NCBI RefSeq assembly: GCF_010672085.1
Contig: NZ_JAAHHT010000010.1
Span: 1 to 58,230, forward strand
DNA length: 58,230 nucleotides
Direction of reading: 5' to 3'
Origin: Okeania sp. SIO3I5
GTDB taxonomy: Bacteria; Cyanobacteriota; Cyanobacteriia; Cyanobacteriales; Microcoleaceae
Part shown: positions 9,133-18,096 of the stretch, in pieces
How the letters are laid out: each line of letters starts with the position of its first letter
Numbering within the stretch: the stretch's first letter is position 1
Program-made: the position numbers and the translations under genes
Notes under the pieces: generated by a model
What the model was told of the DNA's origin: nothing
The model's input: the letters and a program-made list of their open reading frames with translations, nothing else
Database searches by the model: none

Positions 9133-9350
9133 TTGGTATTACTCTTGATAGAAGTAATATTTCATCTAGTCTACGGAGGGTGATATGGAGCACAAAAATT
9201 GCTTATCTAGTTCACTATGCGGTTGTAGAATCACTGAGTATCCTGATATTGCTTACTTTTGATAGAAATAGTATTTAATCTCATCTACGGAAGGTGATAT
9301 GAGTCACAAAAATTGCTTATCTAGTTCACTATGCGGTTGTAGAACAACTC
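9133..9350 (+). repeat. Tandem duplication (about 114-bp unit) carrying two micro-ORFs
   Basis: Two copies of a unit begin near ACTCTTGATAGAAGTAATATTT (about 9140) and TACTTTTGATAGAAATAGTATTT (about 9255). The copies differ upstream but are identical for about 40 bp across the ribosome-site-distal part of each micro-ORF (CACAAAAATTGCTTATC onward to GCGGTTGTAGAA). The preserved part is the coding part, which is the reverse of what drift in a purely non-coding duplication would favour. Confidence 0.7.
9185..9262 (+). CDS. Cys-rich 25-residue micro-ORF, copy 1
   Basis: Too short for routine gene calling. The ATG is preceded at ideal spacing by GGAGGGTGAT, among the best Shine-Dalgarno sequences in the window. 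The peptide begins MEHKNCLSSSLCGCR and ends RITEYPDIAYF. It has three cysteines within nine residues and no hydrophobic leader. The neighbouring copy repeats the first 15 residues almost exactly. Function is unknown: a small metal-binding peptide, a leader peptide or a modified-peptide precursor are all possible, and no modifying enzyme is nearby. Confidence 0.45.
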   Translation: MEHKNCLSSSLCGCRITEYPDIAYF

Positions 9351-9391
9351 ACTCTCCTAATATCGAAAAATCACTTAGACTTCAACTATAA
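9299..9391 (+). CDS. Cys-rich 30-residue micro-ORF, copy 2
   Basis: The duplicate of the preceding micro-ORF, with its own Shine-Dalgarno (GGAAGGTGAT before ATG). It begins MSHKNCLSSSLCGCR, differing from copy 1 in one residue over the first 15, then diverges (TTHSPNIEKSLRLQL). Both copies keep the three cysteines and the double-serine spacer. It ends 62 bp before the small gene at 9453 on the same strand, so the three could share a transcript. Confidence 0.45.
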   Translation: MSHKNCLSSSLCGCRTTHSPNIEKSLRLQL

Positions 9392-9452
9392 GTCACTACT
9401 ATAAGGCAAAAAATCTAAGATGATTATAAATATAGAGTTCAAGGTACATCCT

Positions 9453-9647
9453 ATGTTTCAAGTTCAATTACTCCCAGGCGCAATTAACGAAATTATGGCC
9501 TCTGTTGCTGAAAATTCTTTTCTCACTGAATCAGACCGTTATGGCCTTATGGCTGCTGTGTTGGATGATTCTATAAGTGAAGAGGAGCGTTGTAGTGTTA
9601 ATAGATTGTTACGTTCTGTTGTTAAAGGACGGGTGCAATTAAGATAA
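9453..9647 (+). CDS. Small conserved-looking cyanobacterial protein, unknown function
   Basis: A 64-residue protein starting MFQVQLLPGAINEIM. I prefer this start over the ATG 33 bp upstream because AAGG lies about 10 bp before it and the upstream residues (IINIEFKVHP) look like leader DNA. The chain is predicted mostly helical, with an acidic middle (DDSISEEERCSVNRLL) and a basic end (SVVKGRVQLR). There is no signal peptide. I do not recognise a family with certainty. It follows the two Cys-rich micro-ORFs on the same strand. Confidence 0.65.
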   Translation: MFQVQLLPGAINEIMASVAENSFLTESDRYGLMAAVLDDSISEEERCSVNRLLRSVVKGRVQLR

Positions 9648-9843
9648 ATTTTGGCCTATTATTCTTTCTCCAACTTCCAATATAGAAATAATATAAATTA
9701 CAGTGCTTTTCACTATACATAGACTGCAGTCAGTACAAGCAACACAAAAGTATTCTCCTGCTCCTTACTTCCTACTCCCTACCGTAAAATAATTTTGTGG
9801 TCTAGTTAAATGAATTACACTGTTATAAAAAGTTGGAAAGCAA

Positions 9844-10608
9844 TCATAAATTAGTATTGGCAAAATTACGGATTTCTAACCATTCTTGTTCTGATAAAGG
9901 TTCAGTAATTAACTGAATTTTAAAACATTCACTAGCTGCTCTAATTAACGCTTCAATAATCTGATTAATCAAATTTTCTCCCATATTATTTGCAGATAAA
10001 GCAGATGAAAAAGATGTAGAAACATCAGAAACTCCGGGGGATGCTTCAGATTTAAAAACATAACTAAAAAATTCAACATCGGGTGTTAAAATCATAGAAC
10101 CATGTTGTAAAATTGCCCCTTTTTTTCTCAGTTGGGCACTACCGATTAATTTTGTCCCATTAGGCAAGATTAAATCTGCACCTGTAGATGTTCCAAAACA
10201 GTTTGGGTTATTAATATAGCCTCTTCCCGCACTGCCATAAACTAACTCAATGCCAAGCGATCGCCACCCCTGGATTAAAAATTCACAAATAGCTTGATAA
10301 GACTCAATACGACTGCCAGGAAAACCAGAAGTTATTAGACTATAAGTTAAATCTCCCTGATGTAAAACTGCTCTCCCACCAGTAGGACGACGGACAATAT
10401 CTACAGATGTACCTTGCCAAGTTAAGTTCTGCCAATATTCGGGATAGGGTTTTTGATGATAACCGAGAGAAATGGCGACTGGTTGCCAAGTATAAAAGCG
10501 CAAAGTTGGTGGAATTTTTCCTTGGAGATGTTGGTGTAGTAACCATTCATCTATTGCCATTTGTAATTTTCCGGTTGTTGTTAGTAGTGGGATGAGTCGC
10601 CAAAACAT
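9844..10608 (-). CDS. Lipoate-protein ligase A / octanoyltransferase-fold protein
   Basis: A 254-residue cofactor transferase of the biotin/lipoate A/B ligase family. Early features are MAIDEWLL (family helix, about residues 17-24) and the strand SLGYHQKP. The signature RRPTGGRAVLHQGDLTYS (residues 93-110) matches the RRxxGGGxVxHD-type substrate loop, and GTKLIGSAQLRKKGAILQHGSM carries the conserved lysine and the K/Q-rich strand. Members either transfer octanoyl from acyl carrier protein (LipM-like) or ligate free lipoate (LplA-like). The sequence alone does not decide, though cyanobacterial homologues are usually annotated as lipoate-protein ligase A. No LipA synthase gene is adjacent. Confidence 0.88.
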   Translation of the reverse strand: MFWRLIPLLTTTGKLQMAIDEWLLHQHLQGKIPPTLRFYTWQPVAISLGYHQKPYPEYWQNLTWQGTSVDIVRRPTGGRAVLHQGDLTYSLITSGFPGSRIESYQAICEFLIQGWRSLGIELVYGSAGRGYINNPNCFGTSTGADLILPNGTKLIGSAQLRKKGAILQHGSMILTPDVEFFSYVFKSEASPGVSDVSTSFSSALSANNMGENLINQIIEALIRAASECFKIQLITEPLSEQEWLEIRNFANTNL

Positions 10609-11575
10609 GATATTAGCGTGTCTAGACTAAAATTGTGGGTCATTTCAGTTATCAGTTATCAGTTATCAGTACCTCTGACTCAAGTCGTAGGCTTGAAATA
10701 CTGAACTAAATATTTTTTTCATCCCCTTGAAAGGGGAGACTTTAGACCTAATTTTTTGGTAAAAAACCTAACAGAAATGTAATATAGTTGATCATTCCTG
10801 AATCCTCCTTGGAAAGCTATCCCTGATAAGGAACTCCTGAAAACCTTGTGGGGAGGATGGGGAGAATGGGGAGGATGGGGAGGAAGAATTCTGTCTGCAG
10901 TTATCAAAAAAATGTACTTTTCAATATACTTTTCTCCCAAAAAAGCCTTTGAGTTACTTCTACATAACTTGTCTATGCGTGTCAAATTTTATGTTAGGAA
11001 AGATGTTTATAAAGCATAGCTTGGAAAGGGGGGAGGGGAGCGTCGGGATGAAAGGCAGGCCAAACTGGCCTTAGACGTCTCCACAAATAAAATGTTCGGC
11101 TCCCCTTGACTTTCGAGGAGGTATTTTATTACAATCCTTGTGATTGAGCGTAAGTTCAACGAACACAGGGGGAGGACATCACCTCTGTCATGTCCAGCGG
11201 CCAGGGTTTCTATGGCTGAACAATTCCGCGTTGTCGCATAAGCGCAACGTTGGGAGTATGTCAACAAAAGAGATAAGTTATATGTAGGTATTTGAGAATT
11301 TTTTTAGAAGAAAAAGTATAAAGAAAAATACATTTTTTTGAGAATTATAAATAGTTTTGCCTAGCTTCTATACTCTTTATCCCTTCTCCCCTGCTCCCCA
11401 CAAGGTTTTCAGTAGTTCCTTATAAGGGATAGCTTTGAAAGATAGGGACTGAAGAGGGAAAAAATTTTCTCCTCTCTTCTTGTATAGCAGTCGCCATTAC
11501 TTTTTGGACATTCTCGCTCCCGATAAGATATCAACTTCTGTTTTTGCCCCTATCATCTTCTTCATTGCCCAAACT
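10609..11575. repeat. Repeat-rich spacer with IS200/IS605-type end remnant
   Basis: No gene is supported. At 10637-10665 is a TCAGTTATCAGTTATCAG short tandem repeat that recurs (inverted) at about 22662-22690. A repeat with GGAGGATGGGGAGAATGGGG and GGATAGCTTTCC (about 10800-10900) recurs inverted at about 11385-11440 and 41965-42050. Positions 11040-11270 carry a block (GGGGGAGGACATCACCTCTG, then CGCGTTGTCGCATAAGCGCAAC and GGGAGTATGTCAA) that recurs at 57788-57955 and resembles the right end or guide-RNA hairpin of an IS200/IS605 element. Confidence 0.5.
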
Positions 11576-12070
11576 TCATTGCCCAAACTCTTCAGCTAAA
11601 GGTTCATCATTATCATCAGCAAGAGTCGCAACAATAGTAATTGCCCGCGAAATTTCTCCTGGAGATAATTCTGCTACAGTACGAGTTGCCACAACTACAA
11701 TTTGATTATCCACAATAGCAAAATGAGATTCCATAGTTGATAACCAATTCATTTGTAACAACCTACGCATCAACTCTGGTTCATTTTTGGCTGGTAACTT
11801 CAATACATAAGACCAAACCGTTAGAGTATCATCATCAGTTTCTCCAGTCAGTCTGACATATACATCCACAGTGCCATATTTAAACTTCCACAAATGGCCT
11901 GCTTCATTTTGAGCCACCATTACCTTTTGCTCTTCTGCCATATTGGCAATAACAGTCTCAATTTCTTCTATATAACTAAGAGTTGTTTCATCTTCGGTTA
12001 GTTCGTCAATATTCGCTTCTTCAGTAGAAGGGTTGTCCAAAGAAACTGTTTTTGGATCGTTAGTAGTCAT
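11576..12070 (-). CDS. YbjN-domain protein
   Basis: The 164-residue protein has a disordered acidic N-terminus (about 30 residues) followed by a YbjN/type-III-chaperone-like fold from about residue 32. The fold shows the strand VDVYVRLTGETDDDTLTVWS, the helix ELMRRLLQMNWLSTMESHFAI and the paired strands QIVVVATRTVAELSP. This fold typically mediates protein interactions, and cyanobacterial copies have no proven function. The C-terminus (DDNDEPLAEEFGQ) ends at a small direct repeat: TTCATTGCCCAAACT occurs twice across the stop codon (about 11562-11592), suggesting local slippage at the gene end. Confidence 0.85.
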   Translation of the reverse strand: MTTNDPKTVSLDNPSTEEANIDELTEDETTLSYIEEIETVIANMAEEQKVMVAQNEAGHLWKFKYGTVDVYVRLTGETDDDTLTVWSYVLKLPAKNEPELMRRLLQMNWLSTMESHFAIVDNQIVVVATRTVAELSPGEISRAITIVATLADDNDEPLAEEFGQ

Positions 12071-12205
12071 AATTACTTACACCTATAGGAAAATAATCTA
12101 TCAGTAGGGCCAACCTTGAACCTATTCTAATTAAGAACAATAGTTAGTAAAAGTATAGTCAAATATAGACAGACTTGATTTCCGGCACAGAAATTCCCTT
12201 CACTT

Positions 12206-13429
12206 TTACTTTGAGAGATTAATTCTCCTGGGGTGAACTACGCACCTCTCTATCCCATAGCGGTTAAACGCATTTGGGAATGCTTTTCGCAAAATGTTGT
12301 AAGAACCATTCACATCAGACTGACAAAGAATTCCTCCATCAGTTCGATATAAACCTCGCCTAATTCTTTTTCCTGAAAACTGGGGTTTTTCGCTTGTTTT
12401 TCCGTATACTGGGATCGGATCTTCATTCAAAAAATTAGCAGCAGACGTATAGGATTCTTCTTGAAGAATCACCTTGATTCCAACTAATTGACATTTATAA
12501 GTTATCATGTCAATTAATCTTGAGTGGGGAATAGTCACAAATGATTGATTATTTACTTTCCCTAAGTTTACCCTTTGTTTCCATCCCTGATTTTTGCCAA
12601 TCACTAAAGTCGTTATTTCAAGTTCTACTAACAGGTTTACTAAATAACGGCTGGCACGATGAAGATAATTATCTATCTTATGTAACCGACATCGAGTTAA
12701 CCTACTGATTCGCCTCGAACTTTTTGAAGTTCCTTTGAGCAAAGATTTTAACTGAGCTACACGTTTGTTGTAAAATTGATTTATGCTTTTTAACGGTCTG
12801 CCATTAATCAACAAAGGAATAAATTCCGGTTGATTTGAAGTTACAGCCATTAAATTATCTACACCTAAATCTACCGCCGCTATCTTTTCAGTTGGAGTTA
12901 AGAACTGTTCAGATTTTTCATAAATTACCTCAATTACATAAAAATCACATTTAGGAACTATTCTCACTTCTGCAACTGTTTCAGCAACTTGAGTCGCGAA
13001 CTCAATTGCCGTCCCTGAAAGTTTGATCCTTCCTCTTCTAAGAGCTACTTTACTAATAGCTTGAATTGTATAAACTAGCAGGTTTCTTCCTTTTTTTGTA
13101 TCTTTATACTGAGGTATTTTTGGTCTGACTAAAAATTTTTCCGGATGATTTTTCCACCCAGACATTGCCTGGAAAAAAGATTTCCAGTTGCGGTCTAATC
13201 CTCTTAAAACTTGCTGTGCTACTTTGGCTGGCATTGCTTGATATTGCTCAGTCTCTTTCATCACAGATGCCATCTGATTATAACTAAGATAGCCATGACC
13301 ATAGAGCCAGTTTTGACGGATGATATAATTAGCTGAGTTATACAGGTTTTTGGAGTACCATGATAAATCATCGATCTCCGTCCAAAATCGATGTCCTCTC
13401 TTAATAATATGTCTTTCAGCTAGCTTCAT
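12206..13429 (-). CDS. tnpB: IS607-type TnpB with rearranged RuvC site, second copy
   Basis: The 407-residue TnpB shares its subfamily with the copy at 2781-4070. Asp187 (AAVDLGVDN) and Asp372 (SDVNGSYNI) supply RuvC-I and RuvC-III. The RuvC-II strand reads TLVIGKNQGWKQ with Gly278 in place of glutamate, and QEESYTSAANF (Glu324-Glu325) offers a substitute. The zinc-ribbon CxxC pairs are missing and replaced by an FSGKRIRRGLYR segment. The start ATG overlaps the stop of the decayed tnpA by the ATGA arrangement, typical of IS607 pairs. The frame is open end to end, whereas tnpA is not, so this copy has outlived its transposase. Confidence 0.9.
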   Translation of the reverse strand: MKLAERHIIKRGHRFWTEIDDLSWYSKNLYNSANYIIRQNWLYGHGYLSYNQMASVMKETEQYQAMPAKVAQQVLRGLDRNWKSFFQAMSGWKNHPEKFLVRPKIPQYKDTKKGRNLLVYTIQAISKVALRRGRIKLSGTAIEFATQVAETVAEVRIVPKCDFYVIEVIYEKSEQFLTPTEKIAAVDLGVDNLMAVTSNQPEFIPLLINGRPLKSINQFYNKRVAQLKSLLKGTSKSSRRISRLTRCRLHKIDNYLHRASRYLVNLLVELEITTLVIGKNQGWKQRVNLGKVNNQSFVTIPHSRLIDMITYKCQLVGIKVILQEESYTSAANFLNEDPIPVYGKTSEKPQFSGKRIRRGLYRTDGGILCQSDVNGSYNILRKAFPNAFNRYGIERCVVHPRRINLSK

Positions 13430-14006
13430 CTGCCTCCCTGAGATTTTAACTCAGCTATGATATTTTCTGTTTTTCGTTTCGATCTTCTTAATCCGTAAAT
13501 TCGAGAGCAAAAAGATGTAATAATAGCGATTAAGTCTTCCATTAACTCCAGAAGTGTTTGTCTTCACTTGAATTAACAATCTCAACTTCTTTACCTAGTT
13601 CTTTTAACAGAATATCTATATAATTCGTACCAAATCTGGCTAAACGCTCTTTATGTTCGACTTTTCAAACATTATAGTTGGGATCGACTAGGATCTTCGC
13701 CAATTGTTTTCGATGATCGTTTAAACCACTGCCAATCTCTTTCACTATTTTATAGATTTTATACCCTCTGGCAATGGCATAATTTGTTAAGCGTTCAGCT
13801 TCTCTATCCAGATTATTTTTGTTTTCTGCACTCTCTCACTCTTGCATAAATGCAAGCTATCACATCTGGGCAAGCAATTGTACTCATCGGTGATGATAAT
13901 TGTACCAGAAGGCAATTGATAACCTGTTAAATTCCCTTGTTTCCACCACCCATACGGCTGTTCGATAACTTATTCCTGCTTTTTTGGCATAGTCTGAGAG
14001 TTTCAT
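13426..14006 (-). pseudogene. Decayed IS607-type serine recombinase TnpA
   Basis: Joining frames recovers most of the protein. It starts MKLSDYAKKAGISYRTAV, then after a shift WWKQGNLTGYQLPSGTIII (the MerR-like helix-turn-helix domain). CIYARV matches the serine-recombinase catalytic strand, although the catalytic serine is not visible there. Next come EAERLTNYAIARGYKIYKI, GSGLNDHRKQLAKILVDP, an in-frame TGA stop, then EHKERLARFGTNYIDILL, and after another shift LMEDLIAIITSFCSRIYGL. At least three frameshifts and one stop separate these blocks. The stop of the last block overlaps the tnpB start by ATGA. Confidence 0.88.
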
Positions 14007-14646
14007 GTCTATAGATTAACATGAATGACTATATTTGACTATATTTGTGTTAAAACTTTACAATACCTTACAATACCGAGGGAACAGGGAACAGGAAACA
14101 GGGAATAGCAGACTGTTAAAGGCTTTCAGAATTGAAAAATGTCCTAACCTGAATGGGTAGTGCTATATTGAGCAACAGCCGACGAGATTCTTGTACCTTA
14201 GTATCAGGATTTCCTCCTACTATCTTAATCCCTGGCCTTATTCAAGCTTTAAGATTTATACTAATACTATGTATTAATATTATACTTAGTTGGTACTTCA
14301 GTTATTCAGTAATTAACACAGATGCATGGAACCTTTTTGATAATTATTAGTAGTTGAGCGTGTTAATTATTCATATTTTTATTACTCTTCACTAACTGAA
14401 AATCTAAAATAAGTTATTTTATATTTTTTTTTATTTTATTACCAATCAAATATTGAAAATAAAGTATCAAAAACAACAAAACTCCCGATAAAAATAACAA
14501 TTAATCAATAATAAAAAATTTCATAAAATATAGAAAGTCATCATTATTTATCCTTTACAATTTCATAAAGGTTGAAGTAGGGTACGACAAATTCTATCGT
14601 GAATCCCATCTCAACCTCAGATAACAGAGAGAAGAATCAGGGAACA
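14007..14646. other. AT-rich spacer and upstream region of hupS
   Basis: No gene is supported. A GGGAACAGGGAACAGG repeat lies at about 14081-14106. From 14350 the DNA is very AT-rich and should hold the hupS promoter. I searched by eye for an NtcA box (GTA-N8-TAC) and saw none convincing; GTAGTTGAGCGTGT near 14351 is only a poor match. The 65-codon frame at 14153-14350 has no coding character. Confidence 0.4.
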
Positions 14647-15609
14647 ATGATAAATCTACTGTGGCTTCAAGGTGGAGCTTGTTCTGGCAATACCATATCA
14701 TTTCTCAATGCTGAAGAACCAAATATTTGTGACTTAATTACAGACTTCGGCATTAATGTACTCTGGCATCCTTCCCTAGGAATGGAACTTGGTACAAACC
14801 TTCAACAATTATTAAAAGATTGTCTTTCGGGAAAAATACATTTAGATATTTTAGTATACGAAGGAACTATAATTAACGCGCCCAATGGTACGGGAGAATG
14901 GAACCGTTTTGCCGATCGCCCGATGAAAGATTGGGTAAAAGAATTATCGGAAGTTGCAGGTTTCGTTGTTGCGGTGGGAGACTGCGCTACTTATGGCGGT
15001 ATTCCAGCAATGGCACCAAACCCCAGTGAGTCTGAAGGTTTGCAATTTCTGAAACGGAAAAAAGGCGGATTTTTAGGAGAAGACTTCAAGAGTAAAGCTG
15101 GATATCCTGTTATTAATATTCCAGGTTGCCCTGCACACCCAGATTGGATTTCGCAAATATTGGTAGCGGTTGCGACTGGCAGACTTGATGACATTACCTT
15201 AGACGAATTTCACCGCCCTGAAACATTTTTCAAAAGCTTCACTCAAACAGGTTGTACTCGCAATGTTCATTTTGCTTACAAAGCTTCAACCTCAGATTTT
15301 GGGCAGCGTCAAGGATGTCTATTCTATGATTTGGGTTGTCGCGGACCGATGACTCGTTCTTCCTGTAACCGCATTTTATGGAACCGGGTTTCTTCTAAGA
15401 CTCGCGCGGGAATGCCATGTTTGGGTTGTACGGAACCAGAATTTCCATTCCACGATCTGATGCCGGGAACGGTATTTAAGACTCAAACAGTCATGGGTGT
15501 TCCCAAAGAATTACCAACGGGGGTTAACCGTAAAGATTATGCTGTGCTGACTATGGTGGCTAAAGATTCAACCCCAGCATGGGCTGAGGAAGATTTCTTT
15601 ACAGTCTAA
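14647..15609 (+). CDS. hupS: Uptake [NiFe]-hydrogenase small subunit HupS
   Basis: HupS carries the iron-sulfur clusters passing electrons from H2 oxidised at HupL, recycling hydrogen made by nitrogenase. I choose the ATG at 14647 (AGGGA just upstream; protein starts MINLLWLQGGACSGNT) rather than the GTG at 14599, giving 320 residues. Cluster ligands are visible: GGACSGN, VAVGDCATYGG and INIPGCPAHPDW for the proximal cluster; GCTRNVHF, GCLFYDLGCRGP and SSCNRILWN for the others; and MPCLGCTEPEF near the end. As in other cyanobacterial group 2a enzymes there is no twin-arginine signal, so it faces the cytoplasm. hupL follows after an 844-bp repeat-filled spacer. Confidence 0.96.
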   Translation: MINLLWLQGGACSGNTISFLNAEEPNICDLITDFGINVLWHPSLGMELGTNLQQLLKDCLSGKIHLDILVYEGTIINAPNGTGEWNRFADRPMKDWVKELSEVAGFVVAVGDCATYGGIPAMAPNPSESEGLQFLKRKKGGFLGEDFKSKAGYPVINIPGCPAHPDWISQILVAVATGRLDDITLDEFHRPETFFKSFTQTGCTRNVHFAYKASTSDFGQRQGCLFYDLGCRGPMTRSSCNRILWNRVSSKTRAGMPCLGCTEPEFPFHDLMPGTVFKTQTVMGVPKELPTGVNRKDYAVLTMVAKDSTPAWAEEDFFTV

Positions 15610-15680
15610 AAGTAGGTTTAGTTGATGGCAGCTCACACGGATTATGCCACGGATATACGGATTAAGAAGTAGTAGGTCTA

Positions 15681-16419
15681 GTAGGGTGCGTTAGACGGCA
15701 AAAATTTAGAATATTAAAGGGATTAAACAATTCGTCGTAACGCACCATTTTAGATATGTCAGCCTTACGTGACTGGGTGATGGTGCGTTACGCTGGCGGT
15801 AACACACCCTACCGGACTAGCTACTTCAATATTGGGTGTTGGGTTGCGCTGCCGCTTAACCCAACCTACAGTTTTAAAATTTGTAGGGTGCGTATTTACG
15901 GCAAAAATCTAGACTATGAAAGGGATTAAACAATCCTTCGCAGGGCATCATTTTAGATTTTTAGCGTTACGTTACTAGATGATGGTGCGTTACGCTGGCG
16001 GTAACACACCCTACCGGACTAGCTACTTCAATATTGGGTGTTGGGTTGCGCTGCCGCTTAACCCAACCTACAGTTTTAAAATTTGTAGGGTGCCTATTTA
16101 CGGCAAAAATCTAGACTATGAAAGGGATTAAACAATCCTTCGCAGGGCATCATTTTAGATTTTTAGCGTTACGTTACTAGATGATGGTGCGTTACGCTGG
16201 CGGTAACACACCCTACCGGACTAGCTACTTCAATATTGGGTGTTGGGTTGTGCTGCCGCTTAACCCAACCTACAATTTTAAAATTTGTAGGGTGCGTATT
16301 TACGGCAAAAATCTAGACTATAAAAGGGATTAAACAATCCTTCGCTAGGCAGTATTTTAGATTTTTAGCGTTACGTTACTGGATGATGGTGCGTTAGCGT
16401 CAGCGTAACGCACCCTACA
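15681..16419 (+). repeat. 202-bp tandem repeat array between hupS and hupL (3.7 copies)
   Basis: Units start with GTAGGGTGC at 15681, 15883, 16085 and 16287, exactly 202 bp apart; the fourth stops after 133 bp. Units 2 and 3 are nearly identical and unit 1 is the most diverged in its first half. Each unit contains two inverted pairs: the outer GTAGGGTGCG...CACACCCTAC, about 135 bp apart, and an inner hairpin TTGGGTTGCGCTGCCGCTTA followed by ACCCAACCTAC. The last unit ends with a clean AACGCACCCTAC, so each repeat RNA can fold into a long stem. The array is untranslated and lies inside the presumed hupSL transcript. Confidence 0.93.
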
Positions 16420-16453
16420 GAAACTGAATAACTAATAACTGATAACTGAAAAA

Positions 16454-18058
16454 ATGGTTCAAACTAAAGTACAAACATTAGACATTTCTCCCGTGGGGCG
16501 CGTTGAAGGCGACCTAGATGTAAGAGTTGACATTCAAGACGGATATGTAACCAACGCTTGGACTCAAGCTCAAATGTTTCGGGGTTTTGAAGTCATCCTC
16601 AAAGGTAAAGACCCTAAAGCTGGTCTCATTGTCACTCCCAGAATTTGTGGAATTTGCGGTGCTTCTCACCTCACCTGTGCATCCTGGGCGTTAGATACAG
16701 CTTGGCAAACAGAAGTACCTCGTAACGCTATCCTTGCTCGTAACCTCGGTCAACTTGTGGAAACACTCCAAAGTCATCCGCGCTTCTTTTACGGGTTATA
16801 CGCGATCGACTTAACAAACAAAAAATACCAAAATAGTCCTTTCTACGAAGAAGCTTGCAAGCGTTTCACAGCATTCACAGGTACTTCCTACGAACCAGGT
16901 ATTACCGTTTCTGCAAAACCCGTAGAAATATATGCTCTATTCGGGGGTCAATGGCCTCACTCTAGTTTCATGGTTCCCGGTGGCGTTATGTGCGCTCCCA
17001 CTCTCACCGATGTTACCCGCGCCTGGGCAATGTTGGAATATTTCCGCACTAACTGGTTAGAACCGATATGGTTGGGTTGTTCTATTGAGAGGTTTGAACA
17101 AATTCAAACTTATGAAGATTTCATGGCATGGTTGGATGAAAGTCCTAATCACGCTAGTTCCGACCTTGGTTTCTATTGGCGCATGGGTCTGAATATTGGT
17201 TTGGATAAAATTGGTGCGGGTGTTGGTAAATATATGAGTTGGGGATATTTGCCTCACGAAGACAAATATCAACGCCCGACTATTGAAGGTCGGAATGCTG
17301 CGATGATTATGAAAAGTGGTGTCTACGATAGCACTACAGATATTCATCAATTGATGGAGCATACTTTTACGCGGGAGAATACTTCCCACGCTTGGTACAA
17401 CGAGGGTGATGGGGATATACATCCTTTTGACCGGACTACTGTACCTATTGCTAATAATGATATTGACTTTGATGGTGCTTATTCTTGGTCAACTGCTGTA
17501 TCTCACCAAGATTTAGGTCGGATGGAAGTTGGTGCTTTGGCGCGGGAATTGATAGCAGGTGGCGATCATGGGGAAAGTTGGCAGTACAAAGACGGTTTAG
17601 TTTTGGATATGTTTAAGAAAATGGGCGGACCGAACGCACATTTGCGCGTGTTTGCCAGAATGCACGAATTAACTAAATTGTACCGAGAAACAGAACGTTG
17701 TTTGCGGGAGTTTCAATTGCGCGATCCTTGGTATATTAAGCCTGAAGAAAAAGACGGTCGCGGTTGGGGTGCCACTAATGCTAGTCGTGGTTCCCTCTGT
17801 CATTGGGTGGAAATAGAAGGGGGTAAGATTAAGAATTATCAGGTTATTGCGCCGACTACTTGGAATGTCGGACCCCGCGATGGTGAAGGTGTGCGCGGAC
17901 CTATTGAGGAGGCGTTAGTAGGTATTCCTATTGCTGATGTGAATGACCCGGTGGAAGTCGGTCATGTTGCTCGGTCTTTTGATTCTTGTTTGGTGTGTAC
18001 TGTTCACGCTCACGATGCGAAGACTGGGGAAGAGTTAGCGCGGTTTCGGACTTCGTAA
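16454..18058 (+). CDS. hupL: Uptake [NiFe]-hydrogenase large subunit HupL
   Basis: HupL holds the Ni-Fe(CN)2CO site that oxidises H2. The 534-residue precursor has the N-terminal nickel motif RICGICGASH (Cys65, Cys68) and the C-terminal motif FDSCLVCTVH (Cys512, Cys515, His518), with serine where many hydrogenases have proline. The 16 residues after His518 should be removed by the maturation protease HupW, which is not in this window. Conserved histidine/arginine segments lie between (GRVEGD near the start, GGDHGESWQY around 370). The start ATG directly follows a TAACTAATAACTGATAACTG repeat and I see no strong ribosome site. A hairpin terminator lies 40 bp after the stop. Confidence 0.97.
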   Translation: MVQTKVQTLDISPVGRVEGDLDVRVDIQDGYVTNAWTQAQMFRGFEVILKGKDPKAGLIVTPRICGICGASHLTCASWALDTAWQTEVPRNAILARNLGQLVETLQSHPRFFYGLYAIDLTNKKYQNSPFYEEACKRFTAFTGTSYEPGITVSAKPVEIYALFGGQWPHSSFMVPGGVMCAPTLTDVTRAWAMLEYFRTNWLEPIWLGCSIERFEQIQTYEDFMAWLDESPNHASSDLGFYWRMGLNIGLDKIGAGVGKYMSWGYLPHEDKYQRPTIEGRNAAMIMKSGVYDSTTDIHQLMEHTFTRENTSHAWYNEGDGDIHPFDRTTVPIANNDIDFDGAYSWSTAVSHQDLGRMEVGALARELIAGGDHGESWQYKDGLVLDMFKKMGGPNAHLRVFARMHELTKLYRETERCLREFQLRDPWYIKPEEKDGRGWGATNASRGSLCHWVEIEGGKIKNYQVIAPTTWNVGPRDGEGVRGPIEEALVGIPIADVNDPVEVGHVARSFDSCLVCTVHAHDAKTGEELARFRTS

Positions 18059-18096
18059 TTAGCAGTCAGCAGTCAGCTATCAGCAGTCAGCTAAAA

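Noticed and set aside
14153-14350. 65-codon frame upstream of hupS
   Set aside because: It has no ribosome site, its composition matches the AT-rich spacer, and it resembles no family I know.
14351-14370. NtcA site upstream of hupS
   Set aside because: No GTA-N8-TAC match was found by eye; the nearest sequence lacks the second half-site.
14599-14646. GTG start extending HupS by 16 residues
   Set aside because: The ATG at 14647 has AGGGA upstream and gives the family's usual N-terminus, LLWLQGGACSGNT.
15681-16419. The 202-bp array as a CRISPR array
   Set aside because: The repeats are contiguous and long with no unique spacers, and no cas genes are nearby.
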